Both the position numbers and the translations under genes were made by a program. Of a DNA stretch of 64,000 bases, positions 11,695 through 19,615 are shown piece after piece. The stretch is from an uncultured Ruminococcus sp. GTDB lineage: Bacteria > Bacillota > Clostridia > Oscillospirales > Acutalibacteraceae. Below the pieces are notes generated by a model. That model was not told the origin of the DNA. It saw only the letters and a program-made list of their open reading frames with translations, and did no database searches. The stretch covers positions 62,001 to 126,000 of the forward strand of contig CAKSNZ010000002.1 of assembly GCA_934476515.1 (NCBI GenBank), given 5' to 3'. Numbering within the stretch: the stretch's first letter is position 1; each line of letters opens with the position of its first letter.

Positions 11695-12516
11695 TTATTT
11701 AGTTATATGTACATCTAATTGATTGTACGGAATTGCTATATTATTTCGGTCTAATGCCTTTTTCATACTTTCAATCATATCGTGATATACATCCCAATAG
11801 TCTTCAGTCTTAACCCAAACTTTTACCACCATATCAAGTGAACTGTCACCTAATGCATTTAGTCTTACAAAAGGCATTTCATCCTCTGTGATAACCTTAT
11901 CGTTAGATAAAGCAACATCCATTAAGATTTTCTTCACTTCTTCAATATCGGCATTATAATCAACAGGTACATGGAAATCCAGTCTTCTCTTATCTTCTGC
12001 TGTAAAGTTTACAACTTCTTTTGACGAGATTACGCTGTTAGGAATCATAATATATCTATGGTCAGCAGTAAGTACCTTTGTGTGCATTAAATCAATTTGA
12101 AGTACAGTACATCTTTCACCGTTAATTTCAATTACATCATCGGTTACGAACGGCTTTGCAAAAAGAAGAATAATACCACAAGCAATGTTGGATAAACTAT
12201 CCTTTAGAGCTAAAGCTATTGCAGCAGCACTGGCTGAGAAAAATGCTACCAAACCCGTTGTTGAGATACCTATATATGATAAAGCACTCATTATAATCAC
12301 AACATAACAAGCAATTTTTATTGCATTTACAAGGAACTTTGAAAGTGAAAAGTCTATATTGGCCTTATCAAGACCTTTTCTAACTACTTTTGAAAAGGCT
12401 TTTGTTGCAAAATAACCACCTACTAAAATGATTATCATTATTAATAATCCTTCCCAATTAAAGTTTTCAAAAAATCTTGAAATCACTTTCCAAACATGAG
12501 TAAAAAACTTTTCCAC
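11695..12516 (-). CDS. Small-conductance mechanosensitive channel (MscS family)
   Basis: A 273-residue MscS-type channel of normal small-family length. Three membrane helices occupy roughly residues 15-110; the pore helix is Gly/Ala rich (STTGLVAFFSASAAAIALAL) and is followed by the signature segment SNIACGIILLFAKPF and VGD-like VTDDVIEING. The C-terminal beta and alpha/beta parts form the cytoplasmic cage. Such channels open under membrane tension during osmotic downshock. It follows the small 65-residue gene after 12 bases, so the two share a transcript. Confidence 0.92.
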   Translation of the reverse strand: MEKFFTHVWKVISRFFENFNWEGLLIMIIILVGGYFATKAFSKVVRKGLDKANIDFSLSKFLVNAIKIACYVVIIMSALSYIGISTTGLVAFFSASAAAIALALKDSLSNIACGIILLFAKPFVTDDVIEINGERCTVLQIDLMHTKVLTADHRYIMIPNSVISSKEVVNFTAEDKRRLDFHVPVDYNADIEEVKKILMDVALSNDKVITEDEMPFVRLNALGDSSLDMVVKVWVKTEDYWDVYHDMIESMKKALDRNNIAIPYNQLDVHITK

Positions 12517-12528
12517 TACAAAACCTCC

Positions 12529-12726
12529 TTACTTTACAATCCCACTACGAAATTCCATATTGATTTGTGCAATTTCTTTTTCACCGTCAATATATGGCTG
12601 GTACATAGTCATTGCATCAAAACCTACAGAACCTTCACAACTGTCTTCATTATAAGCTAAAGAAGTTTTGATAATTTCAATTCTTTCTTCTCTTGTTGTA
12701 TCAGCAATTTTAATTGACTTATACAT
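12529..12726 (-). CDS. Small conserved-looking protein, function unknown
   Basis: 65 residues, not recognised. Mixed charged sequence (MYKSIKIADTTREERIEIIKTSLAY...) with no signal peptide, no membrane helix and a single Cys. It ends 12 bases before mscS and begins about 35 bases after the GH13 gene, so it is likely cotranscribed with both. The coding pattern matches its neighbours and it has a purine-rich upstream region (AAAGCTGGAAT), so I consider it real. Confidence 0.6.
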   Translation of the reverse strand: MYKSIKIADTTREERIEIIKTSLAYNEDSCEGSVGFDAMTMYQPYIDGEKEIAQINMEFRSGIVK

Positions 12727-12761
12727 TTTAATTCCAGCTTTCTAATATAATATAAAAAGAA

Positions 12762-14051
12762 TTATACAATTTCAGTATCTCTGCCATTTACATCAATGTC
12801 ATACTGTCTGCCATTGTAGTTAAATGAGAAATGGTGAGGGTTATCATCAGTATTAACACAAACTACTGTTGTTTCACCATTAAAGTTACGAGCAAATGCC
12901 CAGTACAAACATTCATTGCTAATCTGAACATAATCACCGTACTTTAGAGGAACACTATTCTTACGAATTTCTGCTAATTTCTTAATATGGTCAACAAGTT
13001 CTTGATTTTCAATAGGAATATTATCCACATCAATAGTAGGTCTTAGTTCAATATCTCCACCATCATTTTTGTGACCTTTTATTCCCCATTCACTACCATA
13101 ATAAATTGATGGTACACCGGGTAAAGTATAAAGAATTGAATAAACATTAAACAAATCTTTAGGGTCATTGATTAATGATGCAACTCTGTTAACATCATGA
13201 TTATCAACAAAGTTATAAAGCAACTTACCTTTGTATAGTCCCCATTCATTGTTAAATTCTCTGTTTACATTGTAACCAATATCGCAAAGGTTCTTTGAAT
13301 TTAAGCTATTGTAAATACCGTTAAATAGTGAATAGTTAGTAACTGAGTCAAGTAAATCAGGTTGCAACCATCTTGTGTATTCACCGTTAATGATTTCACC
13401 CATTAGCCAGAAATCACTTTTCTTAGCAGTTGTTCTCTGCTTTAATTCACGGAAGAATTGTAAATCAATACAATCTGCTGCATCAAGTCTGATACCGTCA
13501 ATATCCCATTCATCAATCCACATTTCTACTGCGTCAAGTAGGTGGTTTCTTACATCAGGATTCTGCATATTAAGCTTAACAAGCAGTTCATGACCTTCCC
13601 AACTATCATAATGGAAACCGTCATTATAACTATTGTTCCAATCAAATCTTAGACCACTAAACCAAGAGCAATACTGAGAGCCTTCCCTATGCTTTCTTAC
13701 TTCTTCAAAGGCAAAGAACTTTCTGCCTACATGGTTAAACACACCGTCAAGAACAATCTTAATGTCATTTTTCTTTAGTTCCTGTGCAACCTTTTTAAAA
13801 TTTTCATTTGTACCAAGTCTGGTATCAATTCTTCTATAATCAGTTGTATCATAACCATGAGTTGCACTTTGGAAAATCGGTCCAATATAAAGAGCGTTAA
13901 TTCCTATATACTTCATATGAGGAATGTAGTCAATTAGCTTTAAGATTTTGTGGGATTCATTATCTCCACCTTTATTTTCCATATCACATCCGAAAAACCC
14001 TAAAGGATAAATGTGATAAAACATTGATTCATTAATCCATTTTGTTTCCAT
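12762..14051 (-). CDS. GH13 alpha-amylase family enzyme, cytoplasmic
   Basis: 429 residues from the ATG at 14051, which has GGGAGGT six bases upstream; the longer frame to 14114 lacks a ribosome site. All four GH13 regions are visible: DGVFNHVG (I), GIRLDAADC with the nucleophile Asp (II), MGEI with the acid/base Glu (III) and FVDNHDVNR (IV). No signal peptide, so it should act on internal malto-oligosaccharides or glycogen; the start MFYHIYPLGFFG resembles cyclomaltodextrinase/neopullulanase-like proteins. Exact specificity cannot be read from the sequence. First gene of a minus-strand run that continues into mscS. Confidence 0.9.
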   Translation of the reverse strand: METKWINESMFYHIYPLGFFGCDMENKGGDNESHKILKLIDYIPHMKYIGINALYIGPIFQSATHGYDTTDYRRIDTRLGTNENFKKVAQELKKNDIKIVLDGVFNHVGRKFFAFEEVRKHREGSQYCSWFSGLRFDWNNSYNDGFHYDSWEGHELLVKLNMQNPDVRNHLLDAVEMWIDEWDIDGIRLDAADCIDLQFFRELKQRTTAKKSDFWLMGEIINGEYTRWLQPDLLDSVTNYSLFNGIYNSLNSKNLCDIGYNVNREFNNEWGLYKGKLLYNFVDNHDVNRVASLINDPKDLFNVYSILYTLPGVPSIYYGSEWGIKGHKNDGGDIELRPTIDVDNIPIENQELVDHIKKLAEIRKNSVPLKYGDYVQISNECLYWAFARNFNGETTVVCVNTDDNPHHFSFNYNGRQYDIDVNGRDTEIV

Positions 14052-14200
14052 AACTATACCTCCCAGAAACATTCTATTATCCATTTTAACGAATAAACAC
14101 CTTAATTGCAACAAAAGTTTGTAGAATAGGTATATATTTATTCAACATTAATATAATTTATGTTGATTATTTGTGTAAAACCGAAAATTTTTATTTCTTA

Positions 14201-14229
14201 TTGAGTTAACAAAGCTTATGTGCTACAAT
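14201..14229 (+). promoter_or_regulatory. Promoter of the 14270 lipoprotein gene
   Basis: TTGAGT (14201-14206), 17-base spacer, TACAAT (14224-14229). Confidence 0.55.
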
Positions 14230-14269
14230 TAGAAAAGTGATGTTAGCAAATTACAAAGGAGGAATACAT

Positions 14270-14755
14270 TTGAAAAAAATAGTAACAATTTTACTGGCAG
14301 GCTTAATGTGTGGTGCAATTCTTGCAGGTTGTGGAAATAGTGGAGACCCTAAGCAAGTACTAAAAGGATATAGCGACAGTGAAACTTATTCTGATGGTGA
14401 TGAAAGTTCTACTCAACAGGATTTTAGTAAATACACTTACGACAAAAGTTATGACAGTAAGTTTAGCAAAGATGAAAATTATACAAAGGTTACTTCTAAA
14501 AACAAGGAAGATATTACCGGTTATTTTCAGGACTTTGACACTTGGGGTACTACAAGTTCCTTTAGTGACCATTACGACTTTAAAACTGATATGATTACCG
14601 AAGGTGACTACTACTGTATTGCAGATGAAAATGTTAATGTAAGCTCAGTTGGTCAAAGAAAAGCAGTTAAGATTTATCACAAATATTCTGTATATTATTA
14701 TGATACAGAAAGTCATACACTTTACTACGTTCACAATGACCTTAACGAAAGTTAA
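14270..14755 (+). CDS. Small lipoprotein of unknown function
   Basis: 161 residues from a TTG start at 14270, chosen because AAAGGAGGA ends six to seven bases upstream and the product then begins with a clean lipoprotein signal (LKKIVTILLAGLMCGAILAGC, lipobox LAGC, lipidated Cys21). The mature part is Asp/Ser/Tyr/Lys rich and polar with no recognised domain. It is a single-gene unit with its own promoter and a strong terminator. Anchored on the outer face of the membrane by inference. Confidence 0.75.
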   Translation: MKKIVTILLAGLMCGAILAGCGNSGDPKQVLKGYSDSETYSDGDESSTQQDFSKYTYDKSYDSKFSKDENYTKVTSKNKEDITGYFQDFDTWGTTSSFSDHYDFKTDMITEGDYYCIADENVNVSSVGQRKAVKIYHKYSVYYYDTESHTLYYVHNDLNES

Positions 14756-14768
14756 TTAAAAAAACAAT

Positions 14769-14797
14769 GCCCTTATAGGAATAAAACCTATAAGGGC
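14769..14797. terminator. Bidirectional terminator
   Basis: A perfect 11-bp stem GCCCTTATAGG / CCTATAAGGGC with a 7-base loop. T-rich tracts lie on both sides, so it can serve the lipoprotein gene (plus) and the yhhQ operon (minus). Confidence 0.85.
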
Positions 14798-14814
14798 TAC
14801 TTTTTTATCTGAAA

Positions 14815-15534
14815 TTAATGTGCAATAGAAGTTAATTTTCTATCTTTTCTGTCTTTAATTAATCTTGCAAGGTATACAAATGGTGTATCACATAGACTGG
14901 TAACAATATAAATAACATAGCTGGAAATCATAATGCTAAATAATGTGCCGATTTCATATGTACCCCAGAAAGCAAAGATTGTGAATAATGCAGTATTTAG
15001 AATTTGAGAAATTAGAGTTGAACCGTTGTTACGAACCCATAAAAATCTTCTCTTATCACCAAAATGCTTTTCAGTAAATCTCCACCACAAATGATAAAGC
15101 TGAACATCAATTAACTGAGAAATTGCATATACAACCAATGAAGAAATCATCATTCTTGGTGTATTTGAAAATACTGCTGTAATTGATGGCATTACCCAGT
15201 CAGACTCTGATGGAGTATACAGCATCCAGCTTTGTGTCATACAAATAAAGAATACTGATGTAAACACACCAATCCATACTGCCTTGTTGGCTTCTTTCTT
15301 GCCTTCGGTTTCACTGAGAATATCAGTTACAAGGAATGTTACTGCAAAGAAAACATTACCTAAGGTTTGTTCCATACCAAAGGCTCTAATCATAATAAGT
15401 GCCTCAATATTAGCAGTAATTGTTGCAATAACCGTTACTGCATAAAGACCGGCTTTTCCAAAAAAATTATATGCAAATAATGCACCACCAAAAATAAATA
15501 GTAATGAACCCACTAATAATAATTCGTTAATCAT
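14815..15534 (-). CDS. yhhQ: Queuosine precursor transporter, YhhQ/VUT family
   Basis: 239 residues with about six or seven hydrophobic helices, matching the YhhQ (DUF165/VUT) family that imports preQ0, preQ1 or queuine. Family-like segments include NVFFAVTFLVTDILSETEGK, with its Glu/Lys-rich end, and VYAISQLIDVQLYHLWWRF. Its start is three bases after the radical SAM gene, with GAGGAG inside the end of that gene, so translation is coupled. The transcript is headed by a preQ1-I riboswitch, which supports a role in queuosine salvage. Confidence 0.9.
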   Translation of the reverse strand: MINELLLVGSLLFIFGGALFAYNFFGKAGLYAVTVIATITANIEALIMIRAFGMEQTLGNVFFAVTFLVTDILSETEGKKEANKAVWIGVFTSVFFICMTQSWMLYTPSESDWVMPSITAVFSNTPRMMISSLVVYAISQLIDVQLYHLWWRFTEKHFGDKRRFLWVRNNGSTLISQILNTALFTIFAFWGTYEIGTLFSIMISSYVIYIVTSLCDTPFVYLARLIKDRKDRKLTSIAH

Positions 15535-15537
15535 TGT

Positions 15538-16251
15538 TTACTCCTCACTTTCTCCACCAACACCAAAGTCAGTATTTTTCATTAAAATATCTACCCTATC
15601 GTTACCAATATAATTTGGTGCAATTTTTTCTGCAAAAACTTTGATAACGGAATTGTCAGGTTTCACGTTAGTTGTGTTATCATTCATAATGTTTACACAA
15701 ACTCTGTCAAAGTACTTTAAACCTGTTTCAATATCATTTTTCATAGAGCTTTCTGTTTGTCCGGTTAATCCAAAGAGTAAACAAACTTCATCTGCATATG
15801 TTCTTATTTTTTCAGGAGTTGACTTACCAAAACCTTTTTTCATTACATTTTCTCTATAGTCAACATCAAAGGTTTCAACACCTGTCTTTATCCTTACATT
15901 AATGTTGTGTTCCTTGAATTTTTCCTTTAATGTAGGAACTTCTTTGTGATGAATATAGTGACATTCAAAATGTACTGTAGAAATATTCTTTTCTTCACAA
16001 GTTTTGATAATCAAATCCATAGTCTTGTTATCTAAGTCACAAAAACTACCGGAATTAATAACTTCCAGTTTATTATAAATACCTGTAACCTTAGATAGCA
16101 CCTGTGCATTTAGATTATAGTTTTTCTCCTCATCAAGACAATAGTCAAGATGATAGTCGCAAAATGTACATCGTTTCCACTTGCAACCACTACCTCGTAA
16201 TAAAACAATTTCACGAGGATTTTTGTCCTTTAAGACACTGTACCTTTCCAT
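15538..16251 (-). CDS. queL: Radical SAM enzyme, candidate queuine lyase (QueL)
   Basis: 237 residues. The N-terminus holds the radical SAM cluster motif GSGCKWKRCTFC (Cys23, Cys28, Cys31; C-x4-C-x2-C spacing as in a known subset of radical SAM proteins). The rest is a compact half-barrel with no extra domain. It is immediately followed by yhhQ and preceded by a preQ1-I riboswitch and terminator. In Clostridioides difficile a small radical SAM enzyme, QueL, releases preQ1 from queuine in salvage; size, partner and riboswitch make this the best guess, but substrate residues were not checked. Ribosome site GGGAGGAA precedes the ATG. Confidence 0.72.
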   Translation of the reverse strand: MERYSVLKDKNPREIVLLRGSGCKWKRCTFCDYHLDYCLDEEKNYNLNAQVLSKVTGIYNKLEVINSGSFCDLDNKTMDLIIKTCEEKNISTVHFECHYIHHKEVPTLKEKFKEHNINVRIKTGVETFDVDYRENVMKKGFGKSTPEKIRTYADEVCLLFGLTGQTESSMKNDIETGLKYFDRVCVNIMNDNTTNVKPDNSVIKVFAEKIAPNYIGNDRVDILMKNTDFGVGGESEE

Positions 16252-16291
16252 ATTTCCTCCCTAAAATAACGGAACAGCAAAAATAAAAAAT

Positions 16292-16312
16292 GGGCATAGT
16301 TATACTACGCCC
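16292..16312 (-). terminator. Riboswitch-controlled intrinsic terminator
   Basis: On the minus strand GGGCGTAGT, loop ATA, ACTATGCCC, then ATTTTTTATTTTT. It lies in the leader about 40 bases before queL. CGTAGT of its 5' arm is complementary to ACTACG in the tail of the upstream aptamer, so the two folds are mutually exclusive. Confidence 0.8.
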
Positions 16313-16339
16313 AAAGTCAATAAAATTATTATTGCTAAA

Positions 16340-16383
16340 GTCCGTAGTTTTATTTATCGTCAGGATGGTCACGAACTGACGGG
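16340..16383 (-). promoter_or_regulatory. preQ1-I riboswitch aptamer
   Basis: Minus-strand stem CGTCAG (16381-16376) / CTGACG (16363-16358) encloses the loop TTCGTGACCATC, followed by the A-rich tail ATAAATAAAACTACGG. This is the class I preQ1 layout (GGUUC..., ACCxCC, stem, AUAAAAAACUA). Loop CGUG can pair with UACG of the tail to give the H-type pseudoknot. Ligand binding should lock ACTACG in the pseudoknot and let the downstream terminator form, turning the queL-yhhQ operon off. Confidence 0.75.
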
Positions 16384-16399
16384 CAAAAAGCCAAAAAGT

Positions 16400-16428
16400 A
16401 TTATACAACAAGATACAAGGTTTTTCAA
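16400..16428 (-). promoter_or_regulatory. Promoter of the queL-yhhQ operon
   Basis: TTGAAA (16428-16423), 17-base spacer, perfect TATAAT (16405-16400). Transcription would start just before the preQ1 aptamer. Confidence 0.7.
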
Positions 16429-16446
16429 GTATTTTACAAAAGAAAA

Positions 16447-16474
16447 ATGGGTTGAAGCATTAACTTCAACCCAT
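16447..16474 (-). terminator. Terminator of the purine permease gene
   Basis: Perfect stem ATGGGTTGAAG / CTTCAACCCAT with a 6-base loop, followed on the minus strand by TTTTCTTTT. Confidence 0.85.
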
Positions 16475-16491
16475 AGAATGATTATAATTTA

Positions 16492-17886
16492 TCAGGAAGA
16501 AATTCCCAAGATAATTGTAACTATACGAAGTACAAATAGACCAAATGCAACCCACATAACAGGGTGAATGTCTTTAATCTTACCTGTAACAACCTTTAGG
16601 ATAACCCATGATAGGATACCGAACATAATACCTGTTGCAATTGAATATGCAAATGGCATCATAATGATAGCTAAGAAACCACCAACTGTATCAGCAATAT
16701 CTGTGTTGAAATCCATCTTTGTAATGTTCTTTAGCATTAATAGACCAACAAATACAAGAGCAGGAGCAGTTGCAAATGATGGAATAGCTAGGAAGATTGG
16801 ATATAGTGGAAGTGCAAGTAAGAATAGGATTGCAGAAGTAAAAGCAGTAAGACCTGTTCTACCACCTTCAGCAACACCTGTTGTAGATTCTACATAAGAT
16901 GTAACTGTTGATGTACCAAGACAAGCACCGGCACAAGTACCAATAGCATCAGCCATTAAGGCTCTACCAACTCTAGGTAGTTCACCTTTTTCGTTAAGTA
17001 GCTTACCTTCCTGAGCAACACCGATTAGAGTACCAACTGTATCAAATAGGTCAACAAATAGGAATGCAAATACGATAACTGCAAAGTTAACAACATTTGA
17101 TGCTACATAACCAAAGTCAAAGTGGAATGCAAGTTTTGAACCCATATCTGCTACAGGACCAAATACATGGTAGTTAGAGAAATCAGGAATTAGTGAAGTA
17201 CCATCGTACCAACCTGTTAACTGAGCAATAATACCAAGTACCCAAGTAGCTAGAATACCGATAAGGATTGAACCCTTAACCTTGAAATGCCATAAAGCAG
17301 CAACAATTAATAGACCAACTAAAGCAAGTACTACAGGAGCTGAACCTAGGTCACCTAGCTTTACAAGTGTTGATGACTGAACTGCCTTACCATCATAGTA
17401 AGCATCAGTTGTAACAACACCGGCACCCTTTAGACCAACAATAGTAACGAAAAGACCGATACCTGCTGAGATACCGTTCTTTAGGTTTGCAGGAACTTTG
17501 TTTACCAAAGTTTCTCTAAACTTAAAGATTGAAAGGATAATAAAGATAATACCTTCTACTAGGATTGCAGTTAGTGCAACCTGCCAAGGGTTTGTGATAC
17601 CCTGTTCTGCTAACTGAGGAACTACTGTGTATGCAAAATAAGCATTAAGTCCCATACCGGAAGCAAGAGCTACAGGATAATTAGCGAAGAATGCCATAAT
17701 TAATGTAGCGAAAGCAGCAGAAACTGCTGTAGCTGCAAAAACAGCACTCTGGTCCATTCCTGCTGCTGACAAAATACTTGGGTTAACTGCCAAGATATAA
17801 GCCATAGCAAGGAAAGTTGTGACACCGGCAATAATTTCAGTTCTTACTGTAGTGCCATTTTCTTTGAGTTTGAATAATTTTTCCAT
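16492..17886 (-). CDS. NCS2-family nucleobase permease (AzgA-like)
   Basis: 464 residues with about 12-14 hydrophobic helices. Family features are the N-terminal TEIIAGVTTFLAMAYILAVN, the GMGLNAYFAY segment and the LFDTVGTLIGVA plus TVTSYVESTTGVAEGGRTGL region typical of AzgA-type adenine/guanine/hypoxanthine transporters. It should import purine bases by proton symport across the cytoplasmic membrane. It is a single-gene unit with its own terminator. No purine riboswitch was recognised in its leader; instead a small hairpin separates an SD-like sequence from the start codon. Confidence 0.9.
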   Translation of the reverse strand: MEKLFKLKENGTTVRTEIIAGVTTFLAMAYILAVNPSILSAAGMDQSAVFAATAVSAAFATLIMAFFANYPVALASGMGLNAYFAYTVVPQLAEQGITNPWQVALTAILVEGIIFIILSIFKFRETLVNKVPANLKNGISAGIGLFVTIVGLKGAGVVTTDAYYDGKAVQSSTLVKLGDLGSAPVVLALVGLLIVAALWHFKVKGSILIGILATWVLGIIAQLTGWYDGTSLIPDFSNYHVFGPVADMGSKLAFHFDFGYVASNVVNFAVIVFAFLFVDLFDTVGTLIGVAQEGKLLNEKGELPRVGRALMADAIGTCAGACLGTSTVTSYVESTTGVAEGGRTGLTAFTSAILFLLALPLYPIFLAIPSFATAPALVFVGLLMLKNITKMDFNTDIADTVGGFLAIIMMPFAYSIATGIMFGILSWVILKVVTGKIKDIHPVMWVAFGLFVLRIVTIILGISS

Positions 17887-17924
17887 GTTCTACTTGTATG
17901 AATTAAATCATACTACCCCTTTCA
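17887..17924 (-). promoter_or_regulatory. Leader hairpin between an SD-like site and the permease start
   Basis: The best SD-like sequence, GAAAGGGG (17924-17917), is 30 bases from the ATG. Between them GTATGA / TCATAC form a 6-bp hairpin (17913-17896). When folded, the hairpin brings the purine tract to about 12 bases from the start. Confidence 0.4.
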
Positions 17925-18014
17925 TAAAAATATTGTTTATAGAAAACACAATATATATTTTAATACATTAAAGAAGTAAAAAGCAAGTAGAAAAATATAC
18001 AAAATAAATAGTTA

Positions 18015-18044
18015 TTGACGAAGTTTATTGCTTTTTGTTACAAT
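18015..18044 (+). promoter_or_regulatory. Promoter of the esterase lipoprotein gene
   Basis: TTGACG (18015-18020), 18-base spacer, TACAAT (18039-18044). It lies inside the first codons of the longer frame, so the start at 18067 is preferred. Confidence 0.6.
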
Positions 18045-18066
18045 AGAACAAAAGGGCTTGATAAAA

Positions 18067-19263
18067 ATGAAGAAAATATTAGCAATACTACTTATTTTAC
18101 CAATTATTATGGGGGTATTTGGTTGTACGAAACAAAATAATTCCGTCAGTAAGGAGGAAAAAATGACTATCAAAAATCCACATACCATTTATATTAGAGA
18201 GTCATATTCTGACAAAATCAAAGCAATCTTTTCCGGCACAACAAGTAAAGAAACTAAAGAAGTAAATCTAAAGAGAATAAAGTCAAGTGATGACTACAAT
18301 ACATATAGTTGTACAGGTGACTACAAAAAATATGACAGAGTTATGTTTATCGGTGATGATACCGATAAATCAATGGTTCTTGTATTTAATAAGTACATTA
18401 GCGGTTATCACCTAGAGGCCGGTAGCTCAGAAGGTAATATCGGTATTCCATTTGTATATGACGAAAAAGAAGAAGATGCAAAATGTGAAACAGTATCCTT
18501 AAAATACAATAAGGATAAAGAGAAAAATATTTTCATTTACACACCTAAAGAATATGACAAAAATGATAAGAATAAAAAGTATTCTGTCATTTATATGTGT
18601 GACGGTCAAAATCTTTTTGACAAATTGTCAACTGACAAAGGTTGTTGGAATGTTGCTGAAAGTGTAAATCCTATGATGAAGAACAGTGACAACAACTGTA
18701 TTGTAGTTGGTATAGATAATGGTGACGGAAACAGAGATAATGAACTTACCCCTAACATTGGTGAAATCAGAGAAGACCAAAAGTCTTTAGGTGATTTTGA
18801 AAATGGTACAGGCAAGGAATTCTCAGACTTTGTTGTAAATACTGTTATGAAGTACATCAACAAAAACTACAACATTTATACCGACAAAGAACATACTGCT
18901 GTATGTGGTAGTTCTTCCGGTGGACTTGAGGCTTTTTATATTGGTATGGAACACAGTGATAAGTTCAGTTCTATCGGTGCATTGTCCCCGGCATTTCTAT
19001 TATTTAATGAAAACACATGGAACAAATACTTAAAAAATCTTGATTTTAAAGGTAACTATCCCCTACTTTATATGTACAACGGTGATGGTGATGAACTTGA
19101 ATCAATGCTACTAACCGATACTAAAAAAATGATTAAGTATCTTGAAAACATAAATTATCCTAAAGATAAAATCATATTTAAGGAATACAAAAAGGCTTGT
19201 CACAATGAGCATTTTTGGAGAAGTATCTTCCCTGAATTTTTATATTACACATTTAATAAGTAA
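18067..19263 (+). CDS. Lipoprotein esterase (alpha/beta hydrolase)
   Basis: 398 residues from the ATG at 18067, where the promoter just upstream excludes the longer frame beginning at 18028. The signal ends in the lipobox GVFGC. Residues ~35-135 form a beta-rich region of unknown role, perhaps a small carbohydrate-binding fold (inference). From ~150 there is a putative-esterase (Fes/IroE-like) alpha/beta hydrolase: YSVIYMCDGQNLF, the nucleophile elbow GSSSGG, and the late His in KACHNEHFW. The membrane-anchored enzyme would face outside and may deacylate sugars or polymers. Single gene, followed by a T-box operon. Confidence 0.82.
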   Translation: MKKILAILLILPIIMGVFGCTKQNNSVSKEEKMTIKNPHTIYIRESYSDKIKAIFSGTTSKETKEVNLKRIKSSDDYNTYSCTGDYKKYDRVMFIGDDTDKSMVLVFNKYISGYHLEAGSSEGNIGIPFVYDEKEEDAKCETVSLKYNKDKEKNIFIYTPKEYDKNDKNKKYSVIYMCDGQNLFDKLSTDKGCWNVAESVNPMMKNSDNNCIVVGIDNGDGNRDNELTPNIGEIREDQKSLGDFENGTGKEFSDFVVNTVMKYINKNYNIYTDKEHTAVCGSSSGGLEAFYIGMEHSDKFSSIGALSPAFLLFNENTWNKYLKNLDFKGNYPLLYMYNGDGDELESMLLTDTKKMIKYLENINYPKDKIIFKEYKKACHNEHFWRSIFPEFLYYTFNK

Positions 19264-19303
19264 TAAAGTGGAAAACAAAAATCCTAAAAGTTACAAAAAA
19301 CTA

Positions 19304-19332
19304 TTGACAAAAGTTTTTGATAAGAATAAAAT
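19304..19332 (+). promoter_or_regulatory. Promoter of the T-box ilvA-ridA operon
   Basis: Perfect TTGACA (19304-19309), 17-base spacer and TAAAAT (19327-19332). Confidence 0.75.
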
Positions 19333-19338
19333 ATGATT

Positions 19339-19590
19339 GAAAAGCAAGGATAGGGACAGTACATGAAGTACTTTTCTTCAGAGAGTTATCGGTTGGTGAA
19401 AGATAACGAAAAGTTTCATAGTAAATCACCCTTGAGCTGACATCTGAAATTTAGTAAGAGCGTTCGTATGTTCTGCGTTAAAGAATAGTACATAGTGGTG
19501 TATGAATTAAGTGATTGCTTTTTTGCAATAAAAAGAGTGGTACCACGGAGATTACGGTCTTCGTCTCTTTATGGGACGAAGGCTTTTTTA
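19339..19590 (+). promoter_or_regulatory. T-box leader, probable isoleucine specifier
   Basis: A ~250-base leader with T-box landmarks: AGGATAGGGACAGTA at the 5' end, a long stem I, the T-box sequence AGAGTGGTACCACGG (19534-19548) and a terminator made by GTCTTCGTC / GACGAAGGC followed by TTTTTTA (about 19557-19589). In the likely specifier loop the codon ATC (19442-19444, context GACATCTGAAA) fits Ile. Uncharged tRNA-Ile would stabilise the antiterminator and switch on ilvA, the first step towards isoleucine. Confidence 0.88.
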
Positions 19591-19615
19591 TTTTTATGGA
19601 ATAGAGGTTATTAAA

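Noticed and set aside
17887..18010. Purine riboswitch before the purine permease
   Set aside because: No three-stem purine aptamer core was found; only a short hairpin is present.
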